Shown: positions 24,696 through 34,032 of the stretch, one piece after another
Layout: the number at the start of each line of letters is the position of its first letter
Numbering within the stretch: position 1 is the stretch's first letter
Source: an uncultured Prevotellaceae bacterium
GTDB lineage: Bacteria; Bacteroidota; Bacteroidia; Bacteroidales; Bacteroidaceae
NCBI GenBank assembly: GCA_946534585.1
Contig: CAMNCV010000076.1
Location: forward strand, 1 to 38,441
Direction: 5' to 3'
Length of the DNA: 38,441 nucleotides
Translations under genes and position numbers: made by a program
The notes under the pieces: generated by a model
The model's database searches: none
What the model was told of the DNA's origin: nothing
Seen by the model: the letters and a program-made list of their open reading frames with translations, nothing else

Positions 24696-25232
24696 ATGGC
24701 AACAAGAATCCGTTTGCAGCGCGGCGGTCGTAAGAGCTATGCTTTTTACAGCATCGTTGTAGCTGACGTAAGAGCTCCACGTGATGGTAAGTTTACAGAA
24801 AAGATTGGTACTTACAACCCTAATACCAATCCAGCAACAGTAGATCTGAATTTTGAGCGTGCTCTCTATTGGGTAGAAGTAGGTGCTCAGCCTACAGACA
24901 CTGTTCGTAACATCCTTTCAAACGAAGGTGTTATGCTAATGAAGCACCTCAGAGGTGGCATTAAAAAAGGAGCATTTGACGAGGCTGCTGCTCAGGCTAA
25001 ATTTGATGCATGGAAGCAGCAGAAACAGAATGGCTTCGAAGCTGTAAAGGCTGATCAAGCAAAGGCTAAAAAAGAAGCTAAGGACGCTCTCCTTGCAGCT
25101 GAGAAGAAGGCTAATGAAGCTAAGGCAAAGGCTATCGCTGCCAAGAAAGCTGCCGCTGAAGCAGCACAGGCAGAGGCAAATGCTGAGCAGAATGCTGAGG
25201 GCGAAGAACAGCAGGCTGAAGCTGCAGAGTAA
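24696..25232 (+). CDS. rpsP: 30S ribosomal protein S16 with long tail
   Basis: This 178-aa protein begins with the S16 core ([40 protein letters not shown]) that covers about 85 residues. The rest is an Ala/Lys/Glu/Gln-rich tail, probably helical, roughly doubling the usual length; I recall such tails as normal in Bacteroidota. The start at 24696 is set by the conserved ATRIRL N-terminus and the promoter at 24623. The gene stands alone between its promoter and a strong terminator, not with rimM-trmD-rplS as in E. coli. Confidence 0.96.
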   Translation: MATRIRLQRGGRKSYAFYSIVVADVRAPRDGKFTEKIGTYNPNTNPATVDLNFERALYWVEVGAQPTDTVRNILSNEGVMLMKHLRGGIKKGAFDEAAAQAKFDAWKQQKQNGFEAVKADQAKAKKEAKDALLAAEKKANEAKAKAIAAKKAAAEAAQAEANAEQNAEGEEQQAEAAE

Positions 25233-25256
25233 AAAACTGCAAAAGAAGAAAAGTGG

Positions 25257-25308
25257 AAAAGTGAAAGAGTGGATGACATATTCCATTATTTCACTCTTTC
25301 ACTTTTTT
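25257..25308 (+). terminator. Strong terminator after rpsP
   Basis: A 15-bp perfect stem, AAAAGTGAAAGAGTG (25257-25271) with CACTCTTTCACTTTT (25292-25306), is followed by more T residues. Because the stem itself starts in A and ends in T it could work in both directions, but only rpsP ends into it. Confidence 0.85.
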
Positions 25309-25359
25309 GTATATATAGCTTTTTGATGCAACATACTATGATTATTTTCTATTTGTAAT

Positions 25360-26004
25360 ATGCGCATACCTCTTAAAGTACAAGGCATAGCCGATTTTAT
25401 GTCTGAAGACACTGGATTGTCACTGCTTATTGTAACGGACGAAGCAGAAAAGAGACAAATCGCCATTATGGTAGATATAAGTCTTCGTATAGCATTTGCA
25501 ATGCGAAGAGCGAAATATGTTGGAAACAAAGAACAGCAACGTTTGGCTACAGAAGCGCTGCAACACACATTACCAGAGACTCTCAGTGCCATAATAAAAT
25601 ACATGACAGACTTGGAGTTAGCAGTAATTATTGTAGGAATTTTCAATGGGGAATATCAAGCCGTGTTAGAAGATCAACGCACAGGTACGGCTTTTCCCAT
25701 ACGAGCAGCAGATGGCATATTATTAGCATACGCTGACAGACATATTCCCCTATACATAGAACAGTCACTATGGAAGACTCAAAGCACTAAATATTCTGGT
25801 GAGAAATCAAACGCTATTGCACTACCATTGAACACACTAACGCCAAGTATGTTGCAAGCAGCGATGAACAAATGCATCGATGAAGAGAAGTATGAAATTG
25901 CAGAACAAGTAAAACTTGAACTTCAAAGACGTGGCATCACCTTTGAACTTCAAGACAACAACAACATCGGTCAGGATTTCAACGATGACTATAACGATAT
26001 GTAA
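25360..26004 (+). CDS. Bifunctional nuclease (BFN/DUF151) family protein
   Basis: This 214-aa protein has the BFN domain (about 1-135: VDISLRIAFAMR, RPETLSAI-like LPETLSAIIKYM, and FPIRAADGILLAYADRHIPLYI), and a C-terminal UVR-like helix pair (AMNKCIDEEKYEIAEQVKLELQRR region, about 165-195). The plant founder showed RNase and DNase activity, but the role in bacteria is unclear. It leads the run bfn-rsmE-lipoprotein-ATPase-permease-U32, with 12 bases to rsmE. Confidence 0.88.
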   Translation: MRIPLKVQGIADFMSEDTGLSLLIVTDEAEKRQIAIMVDISLRIAFAMRRAKYVGNKEQQRLATEALQHTLPETLSAIIKYMTDLELAVIIVGIFNGEYQAVLEDQRTGTAFPIRAADGILLAYADRHIPLYIEQSLWKTQSTKYSGEKSNAIALPLNTLTPSMLQAAMNKCIDEEKYEIAEQVKLELQRRGITFELQDNNNIGQDFNDDYNDM

Positions 26005-26016
26005 GCAGAAGAAAAC

Positions 26017-26742
26017 ATGAAAGAAGAACGTTATTTCTACGCCCCTAAAGCCGAAATAGTCAATGAACTTCCGCAAGATGAGGCCATACACGCTACACGT
26101 GTTTTAAGACTAAAAGAGGATGACGAAATCTATCTTATTGATGGATGTGGTTTTTTCTATAAGGCTAAGATAACAATGTCATCTCCTAAGCGCTGTATGT
26201 ACACAATCAAAGAGAAACTAAAACAGGATAAATCCTGGGAAGGGCATATACATATAGTTATGGCTCCAACGAAAATGATGGAACGAATAGAATGGATGGC
26301 AGAAAAAGCAACAGAAATAGGAATAGACGAAATATCTTTCATTGAATGTCAATACTCCGAACGTCGCAGCTTACGCACAGAACGTATAGATAAAATTGTA
26401 GTGGCAGCCATAAAACAAAGTCACAAAGCATGGAAACCTCAAGTAAACAACAACTTGATTCCATTTTCAGACTTCCTTAAACAAAACACTAACGGACAGA
26501 AATACATATGCCACTGCTACAATGAAATTGAACGTACTGATTTGTTTGAATTACTAAATTCAAATAAAACAAAAGAAGATATAACCATTATGATAGGTCC
26601 AGAGGGAGACTTCTCCATAGACGAAGTTAGGCAAGCGATAAAACACGGCTTTAAGCCTGTTTCTCTTGGAAAATCAAGACTACGCACAGAAACTGCAGCT
26701 CTCTGCGCCGTAATGATGGCTCAATTGACCATGCGTAAATAA
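26017..26742 (+). CDS. rsmE: 16S rRNA m3U1498 methyltransferase
   Basis: This 241-aa SPOUT-class enzyme has a PUA-like N-terminal domain (about 1-70, HATRVLRLKEDDEI), then TKMMERIEWMAEKATEIG and the SAM-binding knot IGPEGDFS...VSLGKSRLRTETA at the C-terminus. These are the standard RsmE blocks. It starts 12 bases after the nuclease gene. Confidence 0.96.
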   Translation: MKEERYFYAPKAEIVNELPQDEAIHATRVLRLKEDDEIYLIDGCGFFYKAKITMSSPKRCMYTIKEKLKQDKSWEGHIHIVMAPTKMMERIEWMAEKATEIGIDEISFIECQYSERRSLRTERIDKIVVAAIKQSHKAWKPQVNNNLIPFSDFLKQNTNGQKYICHCYNEIERTDLFELLNSNKTKEDITIMIGPEGDFSIDEVRQAIKHGFKPVSLGKSRLRTETAALCAVMMAQLTMRK

Positions 26743-26754
26743 TATACATACATT

Positions 26755-27831
26755 ATGAAACAATTCTTATTCCATTTCTCAATCATATATACAATTCTGT
26801 TATCGTTATATTCTTGTGATAACAGCAATCATATCAATATTATACCGCGCAATTGCTCTGCAATTATTGAAGCGGACGCAAAGACATTCAACCTACCGTT
26901 CAAAGGCATTGACAGTACAAAAAAGGTTTATTATTTTGAAATCGCAGATGGAACTCTGGGGCTATGTGCTGCAATCGACGACGAATATCAACTTGACGAA
27001 TATTTACACCAACTACAAAAAACAAATAAGACTGACAACTTTACAGAAAGCGAAGGAATACAATTTTGCACTTACTCTAATACATGGATTTTAGGGTATG
27101 ACGACAAACGGCTTTTATTACTCGGTCCAATAATACCAGCAGAATACACACGCACAACTAAAAGAATTATAAAACTATTACATCAAGATGAAGAAAAAAG
27201 CATAGTAAAAGCAGAACTATGGACGCACCTTCACGAATGCATTAAAAATGACAATAAAGAGGTATGCATGGCAATATTAGCAAGCGCGCTACCAGAACAA
27301 TTGACCGCTGCTTTTACTATCGGTGCCCCTCGCGGAACTGCTGCAGAAGATATAATCATTGAGTCGTCAATTAACATTGCAGACAGTTGTATGATACTCA
27401 AAGGACACACCTGCTCATACAACATGAATATAAAACAAGAGTTACACAAAGCACAAAAACTATATCATAAGCTTACTTTTGATTGGCAAAACATAATTAG
27501 CGACAGTTCTTTGGTGAGTATCTTTATGAACATCAATGGCAATGACTATATACCATACATTCAAAGGAACAAATCACTAAATTCATTGTTGCTTGGCACA
27601 AACGCATACGAAGAAATGAAATCTGCAAATGGCAACGTCGTAATAGAAATCAATCCCGGCAACCACGACAATTATACTGCAAAAATACAGAAATTCCCAA
27701 ACGGGAATTATACTGGAGAAGAACGACTTGTCGTATCGCTTGACGTACAAAATTTATTTAATAAAAAAACAGGCAATATCATTCCTTTGCCTGACAATGT
27801 AAGACGCATAGTATATTATTTAGATGAATAA
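26755..27831 (+). CDS. Predicted lipoprotein of unknown function
   Basis: This 358-aa protein has a lipoprotein signal (lipobox-like LYSC, C21). The mature part starts IIPRNCSAIIEADAKTF, similar in style to DUF4836/DUF3352 proteins, which begin with a phrase like VIPKDA.AV, but I cannot confirm the family. It is otherwise soluble. It is 12 bases after rsmE and only 3 before a LolD-like ATPase gene, so it may be a partner of that ABC pair at the membrane. Confidence 0.7.
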   Translation: MKQFLFHFSIIYTILLSLYSCDNSNHINIIPRNCSAIIEADAKTFNLPFKGIDSTKKVYYFEIADGTLGLCAAIDDEYQLDEYLHQLQKTNKTDNFTESEGIQFCTYSNTWILGYDDKRLLLLGPIIPAEYTRTTKRIIKLLHQDEEKSIVKAELWTHLHECIKNDNKEVCMAILASALPEQLTAAFTIGAPRGTAAEDIIIESSINIADSCMILKGHTCSYNMNIKQELHKAQKLYHKLTFDWQNIISDSSLVSIFMNINGNDYIPYIQRNKSLNSLLLGTNAYEEMKSANGNVVIEINPGNHDNYTAKIQKFPNGNYTGEERLVVSLDVQNLFNKKTGNIIPLPDNVRRIVYYLDE

Positions 27832-27834
27832 GCA

Positions 27835-28479
27835 ATGAATATTATCAGATTCAACAATGTAATACCACAAGTATTTGCTTCTATTGACAGACTCGATTCT
27901 GAGGTATGGGGGCAAGACATAACTTTTGAGCGAGGTAACATCTATCTTGTCGAAGCTGCTTCCGGCAAAGGCAAAAGTACTTTTTGTAGCTATATCTCAG
28001 GCTATAGACATGATTACTCGGGGCAAATCTTATTTGACGAAACTGACATTAAGACCTACAATTCAAAACAATGGAGCCAATTACGTCAACGTAATATCAG
28101 TCTCTTATTTCAAGAACTCCGTCTATTCCCTGAACTTACTGCCCTTGAAAACGTTCAGATAAAAAATCAACTCACTGAACATTTAGATACTAACATTATA
28201 CTTGACTGGTTCAGACGCCTGGGCATAGAAGAAAAAATCAATCAGCAACTCAGCAAAATGTCATTCGGACAACAACAAAGAGTTGCCATGATACGCTCTT
28301 TGTCACAGCCATTCGACATACTACTTGCAGATGAACCCATAAGCCACCTTGACGATGTCAATGCAGATGCCATGGCTGACATAATGATTGAAGCTGCAAG
28401 ACAGCAGAATGCTTGTGTAATCGTAACATCGATAGGAAAACACATGAATATTAAATACGACAAAGTAATAAAATTGTGA
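27835..28479 (+). CDS. LolD-like ABC ATPase
   Basis: This 214-aa ATPase has Walker A AASGKGKST (43-51), Q-loop LLFQELRLFPELTALENV, a signature MSFGQQQR and Walker B ILLADEP followed by SHLDD. This is the LolD/MacB/FtsE branch. Two details differ from typical LolD: the first half of Walker A (EAASGKGKS instead of G.SGSGKS) and MSFGQ instead of LSGGQ. It overlaps the permease start, and the two likely form one complex. Confidence 0.88.
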   Translation: MNIIRFNNVIPQVFASIDRLDSEVWGQDITFERGNIYLVEAASGKGKSTFCSYISGYRHDYSGQILFDETDIKTYNSKQWSQLRQRNISLLFQELRLFPELTALENVQIKNQLTEHLDTNIILDWFRRLGIEEKINQQLSKMSFGQQQRVAMIRSLSQPFDILLADEPISHLDDVNADAMADIMIEAARQQNACVIVTSIGKHMNIKYDKVIKL

Positions 28480-29669
28480 TGAAATTACTCTGGAAATTAC
28501 TGAGACATAATATCAGTCACGGACAAATGTGTGGGTTTGCACTAGCCAATCTGTTTGGTATGATTATAATACTCTCAGGTTATCAGTTTTACAACGATGT
28601 GCTTCCAATACTGACATCTGAAGATTCCTTTATGAAATCCAACTATATTATGGTTACGAAACATATCGGAATGGGTAAAACGCTGTCAGGCAGAAATAGT
28701 TCCTTTACAGAACACGACATTGCAGAACTGAAAGCTCAGACTTTTATAAAAAAAATAGGAAAGTTTACATCCACCAACTATAAGACTGATGCAAGAATGA
28801 ACATCGGTGGGAAGCAGATTCTCAATACTGAAATGTTTTTTGAGAGTGTACCAGACGAGTTCATTGATGTTGATAAAAATCTATGGACATACACACCTGG
28901 CAGTACCGATGTGCCTGTAATCTTGCCACGCACTTACGTCAACATGTATAATTTTGGTTTTGCACGTGCTCACTCCATGCCCCTTATATCAGATGGGCTA
29001 TTAAGCATGATTGACATAAACATCATAGTACATGTAAACGGAGAAGAAAAAAAATTCAGAGGACATGTGGTTGCTCTATCTGGTTCGCTTAGTGCCATTC
29101 TTGTACCACAGAAGTTTATGGACTGGAGCAATAATGAGTTTGCACCTAACGAAGTAAACACGTCTGACAGACTGCTGATGGAAGTGACTGATGTATCTGA
29201 CAAAGCAACAAATCAATACTTTGAAGACAACGGTCTGGAATTAGAAAGTGACAAGATAAACACGGAAAAGACCGTACACTTCCTTCGACTATTGACAAGT
29301 CTCGTCATCACTATAGGATTGATAATAAGCATCCTCAGTTTTTACACGCTGATACTTAGTATATACTTGCTCGTACAGAAAAATACAGATAAATTACAAA
29401 ATCTATTGCTCATAGGCTACCCTCGCAAACAAGTGTCACTACCTTATCAGCTCTTGGCTGCAACACTTAATCTGGCTGTGCTTATACTTGCAATCCTTGC
29501 CGTAATTATTATACGTCTGTATTACATGGAATTGCTACAGTCTCTCTACTCTACGACTTCGACTAACAGCGTTGTTTATACTATCATACTCGGCTTATCC
29601 ATATTCATCATAATAACCCTTCTTAATACTATCATCATACGTAATAAAATCGCACAAATACACTCTTGA
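28479..29669 (+). CDS. FtsX/MacB-type ABC permease
   Basis: This 396-aa protein has the MacB/LolC/FtsX layout: one N-terminal membrane segment (ANLFGMIIILSGYQFY), a long extracytoplasmic domain (about 45-265) and three C-terminal segments. The ATG at 28479 overlaps the ATPase stop (TGATG); a GTG one codon earlier is possible. Such pairs act as mechanotransmitters rather than classic channels, for example in lipoprotein release or peptidoglycan hydrolase control. Which job applies here is unknown. The U32 gene follows after 3 bases. Confidence 0.82.
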   Translation: MKLLWKLLRHNISHGQMCGFALANLFGMIIILSGYQFYNDVLPILTSEDSFMKSNYIMVTKHIGMGKTLSGRNSSFTEHDIAELKAQTFIKKIGKFTSTNYKTDARMNIGGKQILNTEMFFESVPDEFIDVDKNLWTYTPGSTDVPVILPRTYVNMYNFGFARAHSMPLISDGLLSMIDINIIVHVNGEEKKFRGHVVALSGSLSAILVPQKFMDWSNNEFAPNEVNTSDRLLMEVTDVSDKATNQYFEDNGLELESDKINTEKTVHFLRLLTSLVITIGLIISILSFYTLILSIYLLVQKNTDKLQNLLLIGYPRKQVSLPYQLLAATLNLAVLILAILAVIIIRLYYMELLQSLYSTTSTNSVVYTIILGLSIFIIITLLNTIIIRNKIAQIHS

Positions 29670-29672
29670 CCC

Positions 29673-31502
29673 ATGCAGACACTTGAACTTCTATCACCAG
29701 CGCGCAACTTAGAATGCGGCATTTGCGCCATTGACCATGGAGCAGACGCTGTATATATCGGTGCCGACAAATTTGGAGCGAGAGCTGCTGCAGGCAACAG
29801 CATAGAAGATATACAAAAGCTTTGCAATCATGCCCATTTATATGGTGCCAAAGTTTACGTAACAGTTAATACCATCATCTATGACAATGAAATAATCGAT
29901 ACGATCGAGATGTGCAGGCAGTTAGAATCCATAGGTGTGGATGCCCTATTGCTGCAAGATATGGGGTTATTAACGACACTAAAGTCTGACAGTAAACTAT
30001 CACATTTCAACCTACATGCCAGCACACAAACAGACAACCGTACAGCCGACAAAGTACTCTGGCTTGCCTCACAAGGATTTAAACGTATCGTATTGGCACG
30101 CGAACTGTCAATTAAAGAAATTGAGGATATACACAAAAAAGCGCCAGAGGTTGAACTCGAAGTTTTTGTTCACGGTGCTTTATGTGTGAGCTATAGTGGC
30201 CAATGTTATGCTTCACACTATTGCTTCGGACGATCTGCCAATCGTGGCGAATGTGCTCAATTCTGCCGAATGCCATTTACTCTTGCAGATGGTGCTGGCA
30301 ATATCCTTGAAGAATCAAGCCATCTTCTTTCATTAAAAGATATGGCACAGCTTGAAAATCTCGAGCGTTTGGCCAATGCTGGTGCTGTAAGTTTCAAGAT
30401 AGAAGGCAGACTGAAAGACACTGATTACGTGAAGAATATCACCGCAGCATATAGCGAGGAACTGAATAGAATATGCATCAATCATCCGGAGAAATACCGC
30501 AGGGCATCAATGGGGCGCTGCACCTACACTTTTATACCTAACATAAATAAAAGTTTCAACCGAGGATTTACCACATACTTTGCCGACGGTCGCCAAAAGG
30601 GACTTATTTCTCCTGACACACCTAAAGCTATAGGAGAATATGTAGGCAAGGTTAAGGAATTAAGAGCCAATTCCTTTAACGTGTCAACTACCAAATCATT
30701 TAGCAATGGTGACGGGCTATGCTTCTTCAGCTCACGCCACAAACTCGTTGGTTTCCGTGTAAACAAAGCTGAGGGTAACAGGCTCTTTCCTCAACAGATG
30801 CCACGCGATTTGAAACCAGGCACGCCATTATACAGAAATCATGATCAGGCATTTCAACAATTACTGACACGTCAAACATCAGAACGCAAGATTTCCGTAT
30901 CAATGAACTTACTGATATCTGACAACATACTGACACTAACCATGACAGATGAGCATAAGGGCATCTACACGGTTTCTACACAATATGATTATCAAAAAGC
31001 AACGACTCCTCAAGCGGAAAACATAAAACGCCAACTGACCAAACTCGGAAGCACACCATTCACTTGTCATCAGTTTAAGATAACGTGTGATGGAGAAGTG
31101 CCTTTCATACCAAACAGCATACTTAGCGAACTAAGAAGAAACGTTGTACAGGCCACCACAAAGCAACCACAAGAAGTCAGTTCCGAGAATATTTGTAATA
31201 CCAACGTGATTTTGCCTCATTACAATGAGGATTACCTCTACAATGCAGCCAACGAAAAGGCTAAGGAGTTCTATGAACATCATGGTATCTGCGCATCATC
31301 TTTTGAGAAAGATGCCAATATAACTAATCACAATAGACTCATAATGCAATGTCGTTTCTGTTTGAGATATGAAATGGGTTATTGTAAGAAAGAAGGACAT
31401 AAGTCTCCATGGAAAGAGCCTCTTACATTGTCTTTAGACGATGGCAAGACATTTCAAATTAAGTTTAACTGTAAAGAGTGTCAGATGGAAATATGGACAT
31501 AA
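29673..31502 (+). CDS. rlhA: Peptidase U32-family protein, RlhA/YdcP type
   Basis: This 609-aa protein has the U32 domain (about 1-330): GADAVYIGADKFGARAAAGN, VFVHGALC and SGQCYASHYCFGRSANRGECAQFCR, with cysteines C171, C178, C194 and C198, which bind a 4Fe-4S cluster in the family. A DUF3656-like middle (about 370-480) and a Cys-rich C-terminus (CRFCLRYEMGYC...CKECQ) follow. E. coli RlhA (YdcP) hydroxylates C2501 of 23S rRNA; the length and domains fit that member better than UbiU/V or TrhP. It overlaps the next gene by 10 bases. Confidence 0.85.
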   Translation: MQTLELLSPARNLECGICAIDHGADAVYIGADKFGARAAAGNSIEDIQKLCNHAHLYGAKVYVTVNTIIYDNEIIDTIEMCRQLESIGVDALLLQDMGLLTTLKSDSKLSHFNLHASTQTDNRTADKVLWLASQGFKRIVLARELSIKEIEDIHKKAPEVELEVFVHGALCVSYSGQCYASHYCFGRSANRGECAQFCRMPFTLADGAGNILEESSHLLSLKDMAQLENLERLANAGAVSFKIEGRLKDTDYVKNITAAYSEELNRICINHPEKYRRASMGRCTYTFIPNINKSFNRGFTTYFADGRQKGLISPDTPKAIGEYVGKVKELRANSFNVSTTKSFSNGDGLCFFSSRHKLVGFRVNKAEGNRLFPQQMPRDLKPGTPLYRNHDQAFQQLLTRQTSERKISVSMNLLISDNILTLTMTDEHKGIYTVSTQYDYQKATTPQAENIKRQLTKLGSTPFTCHQFKITCDGEVPFIPNSILSELRRNVVQATTKQPQEVSSENICNTNVILPHYNEDYLYNAANEKAKEFYEHHGICASSFEKDANITNHNRLIMQCRFCLRYEMGYCKKEGHKSPWKEPLTLSLDDGKTFQIKFNCKECQMEIWT

Positions 31503-32494
31503 GAAAGAGCATATACATCACTTACATATTCATTTTTAATATCTTGCTATCAGCTTGCTACCACGAAAAAAGCAAAAACGATAGCGACTTCATCTCTAAT
31601 GACACTACGGTCATTTCCGATACGCTCTCTTTCTACACAAAGCATCATTATACTATCGGTTACAATTTCCTCGTTCGCAATGACTCTCTTATACTAATTG
31701 CGCAACAACCTGAGGAGCATGTGTCACAGCTCGTCATTGATACGTTTTGCATTAAACACGATAAGCAGATTGCTGTTAGTGATATTCGAATAATACCACA
31801 AGACAGTGTGGATTCCGTATGGATTCAAGTAATAACAGAAGATGGGCGCATAGGTTGGAACCATGAGACAGAAATGCTACGTAGCGTTGTGCCGACTGAC
31901 CCTATATCTCAGTTTATCATGATGTTCAGCGATGCTCACCTTATTATAGCGATAATAATACTTGCTTTGATAGCCACGGCATATATAGCAAGAACCATAC
32001 AGAAGCGCAATGCCCCCATTGTCCATCTACGTGATATTCCATCGCCCTACCCTACTCTACTATGTATCATAGTTGCTTTCTCTGCCACGCTATATGCTTC
32101 ACTGCAAATGTTTGGAGCCGACACTTGGCAGCATTTCTATTATCACCCTTCACTTAATCCTTTCAGCATGCCACTGATACTTGGTGTCTTCATTTCATCT
32201 GTTTGGGCCATGCTGATTATAAGTCTGGCTGTATTGGAAGACGTACACCACCATCTCAATCTTGAAGACACTTTTCTATACCTTCTGGGATTATGCGGAG
32301 TATGTAGCATCTTGTATATTATCTTCTCTATTAGCACTTTATATTATATAGGTTATCCTTTACTCATTGCCTACTGTTGGTTTGCCATAAAGAGTTACCA
32401 ACGCAATTCTCAAAGCAATCTTGCTTGTGGGAACTGTGGCAGAAGAATTCAATCCAAAGGCCGTTGTCCTCACTGTGGCGCAATTAACGAATAA
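31493..32494 (+). CDS. Lipoprotein-like membrane protein with C-terminal zinc ribbon
   Basis: This 333-aa product starts at the ATG at 31493, inside the end of the U32 gene. Order: N-terminal hydrophobic signal with lipobox-like LLSAC, an outward SH3-like domain (about 30-135, IQVITEDGRIGWNHE), about five membrane segments (about 150-310) and a zinc ribbon (CGNCGR...CPHCGA) at the C-terminus. The terminal ribbon would be cytosolic. I do not recognise a named family. It is 5 bases before the polymerase gene. Confidence 0.75.
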   Translation: MDIRKSIYITYIFIFNILLSACYHEKSKNDSDFISNDTTVISDTLSFYTKHHYTIGYNFLVRNDSLILIAQQPEEHVSQLVIDTFCIKHDKQIAVSDIRIIPQDSVDSVWIQVITEDGRIGWNHETEMLRSVVPTDPISQFIMMFSDAHLIIAIIILALIATAYIARTIQKRNAPIVHLRDIPSPYPTLLCIIVAFSATLYASLQMFGADTWQHFYYHPSLNPFSMPLILGVFISSVWAMLIISLAVLEDVHHHLNLEDTFLYLLGLCGVCSILYIIFSISTLYYIGYPLLIAYCWFAIKSYQRNSQSNLACGNCGRRIQSKGRCPHCGAINE

Positions 32495-32499
32495 ACGGA

Positions 32500-33909
32500 A
32501 TGAATCAATACCGCTCATACATAGCCATTGATTTGAAATCCTTCTATGCCTCTGTTGAATGTGTGGAACGCGGATTGGACCCTCTTACCACAAAACTGGT
32601 AGTGGCAGACGAAAGCAGGACGGACAAGACTATATGTCTTGCCGTATCACCTGCATTGAAAGCTTACGGCATCAGTGGCAGGGCACGACTGTTTGAAGTA
32701 CTACAAAAAGTAAAACGCGAAGATTTCATCTGTGCCACTCCACGCATGCAACTTTACCTTGATTATAGCCAACGAATATATAACATTTACCTAAAATACA
32801 TAGCTCCTGAGGACATCCACATCTACTCCATCGATGAAGTATTCATTGATGTCACTCCTTATCTCTGTACTTATAATCAAACTGCTCATCAACTCGCTAT
32901 CACGATTATACGCGATGTGCTGTCGCAGACTGGCATTACGGCTACCGCAGGCATCGGTACCAACCTGTATTTGTGCAAGATAGCTATGGACATCGTAGCA
33001 AAACATGCTGATGCAGACGCTGATGGAGTGCGAATAGCCGAACTTGATGAGATGTCATACCGCAGGCTACTATGGAACCATAGGCCTCTCACTGATTTCT
33101 GGCGCATTGGTCACAGAATTGCTGAAAAACTAAATCGATATGGTATGTACACCATGGGCGATGTGGCACGACAGTCTATCAAAGACGATGAACTACTCTA
33201 TTCTCTTTTTGGAGTTAATGCCGAACTAATCATAGACCATGCTTGGGGATGGGAATCTTGCACCATGGATATGATTAAGAAATACCACCCTACTACCCAT
33301 TCCTTATCCAGCGGTCAGGTATTGTCGTGTCCTTACGATGCAAAAAAAGCAAAGATTGTAGTGCGCGAAATGGCTGAATCACTGGCTTTGCAACTCGTAA
33401 GCAGAAAACTGAAGACTGATCAAATCGTACTCAGCATCGGGTATGATCGCGAAAGCCTTACGACGCTTAGGGAATACGATGGCGAGATAACTCAAGACCA
33501 TTATGGTCGCATGGTTCCCAAGCGTGCCCATGGGTCACAAAACCTGATGCGTTTCTCATCATCGTCAAAACTGATTGTTGAAACTACGATGCAATTATAC
33601 AATCGAATCATTGATTTCAATCTGCTGATTCGTCGCATCAATATTACCGCTAATCACGTCATCACTGAGGAAGAATCCATAAAGAAAGAAAAGCAACCCA
33701 AACAACTCCACTTATTTGAAGAGGAAAACAGCAACAGCAATGATAACAGCGAATTTGCCCAAAACAGTGAAAAAGAACATCGCATACAAGAAGTTATGTT
33801 GCATATCAAACAGGAATTTGGAAACAATGCCATACTCAAAGGTATCAATTTTGCAAATGGTGCTACAGCCAGAGAACGCAATCAACAAATAGGGGGCCAC
33901 AAAGCATAA
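32500..33909 (+). CDS. Y-family DNA polymerase (UmuC/DinB-like)
   Basis: This 469-aa translesion polymerase has the palm motifs YIAIDLKSFYASVE (catalytic D11, steric-gate Y16) and SIDEVFID (D112, E113), then a helix-hairpin-helix region (DFWRIGHRIAEKLNRYG, about 200-216) and the little-finger domain (about 245-385). A Ser/Asn/Glu-rich tail follows. The length and the DLKSFYAS form are closer to UmuC/UvrX-like enzymes than to DinB. No UmuD is next to it. It would copy past damaged DNA, with possible SOS control, though no LexA site was found. Confidence 0.92.
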   Translation: MNQYRSYIAIDLKSFYASVECVERGLDPLTTKLVVADESRTDKTICLAVSPALKAYGISGRARLFEVLQKVKREDFICATPRMQLYLDYSQRIYNIYLKYIAPEDIHIYSIDEVFIDVTPYLCTYNQTAHQLAITIIRDVLSQTGITATAGIGTNLYLCKIAMDIVAKHADADADGVRIAELDEMSYRRLLWNHRPLTDFWRIGHRIAEKLNRYGMYTMGDVARQSIKDDELLYSLFGVNAELIIDHAWGWESCTMDMIKKYHPTTHSLSSGQVLSCPYDAKKAKIVVREMAESLALQLVSRKLKTDQIVLSIGYDRESLTTLREYDGEITQDHYGRMVPKRAHGSQNLMRFSSSSKLIVETTMQLYNRIIDFNLLIRRINITANHVITEEESIKKEKQPKQLHLFEEENSNSNDNSEFAQNSEKEHRIQEVMLHIKQEFGNNAILKGINFANGATARERNQQIGGHKA

Positions 33910-33910
33910 T

Positions 33911-33953
33911 AGTAAAAGCTATCACATTACCATGTAATATGATAGCTTTTACT
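33911..33953 (+). terminator. Long hairpin after the polymerase gene
   Basis: A perfect 14-bp stem, AGTAAAAGCTATCA (33911-33924) with TGATAGCTTTTACT (33940-33953), closes a 15-base loop. It begins 2 bases after the polymerase stop. There is only a short T-run after it (GTTTAAT), so it may end the rightward transcripts or protect their 3' ends. Confidence 0.6.
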
Positions 33954-33955
33954 GT

Positions 33956-34018
33956 TTAATCAGATAGCAATTACGATGCAATCAGATAGCAATTACAGTG
34001 CAATCAGATAGCGATTAC
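33956..34018. repeat. Second array: three 19-bp dyads at 22-bp period
   Basis: Units at 33956-33974, 33978-33996 and 34000-34018 follow (G/T)(C/T)AATCAGATAGC(A/G)ATTAC. Number of units, unit length, linker (3 bases) and period (22 bp) are the same as in the array at 17556-17618. It fills the gap between the convergent polymerase and PL10-CE8 genes. GTTTAA (33954-33959) and TTAAAC (34024-34029) flank it as a small inverted repeat. Confidence 0.8.
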
Positions 34019-34032
34019 TGTGCTTTAAACAT

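Noticed and set aside
33956..34018. Chromosome replication origin or dif site
   Set aside because: The units do not match DnaA boxes or the XerCD dif layout as I know them, and no dnaA, xer or ftsK gene is near.
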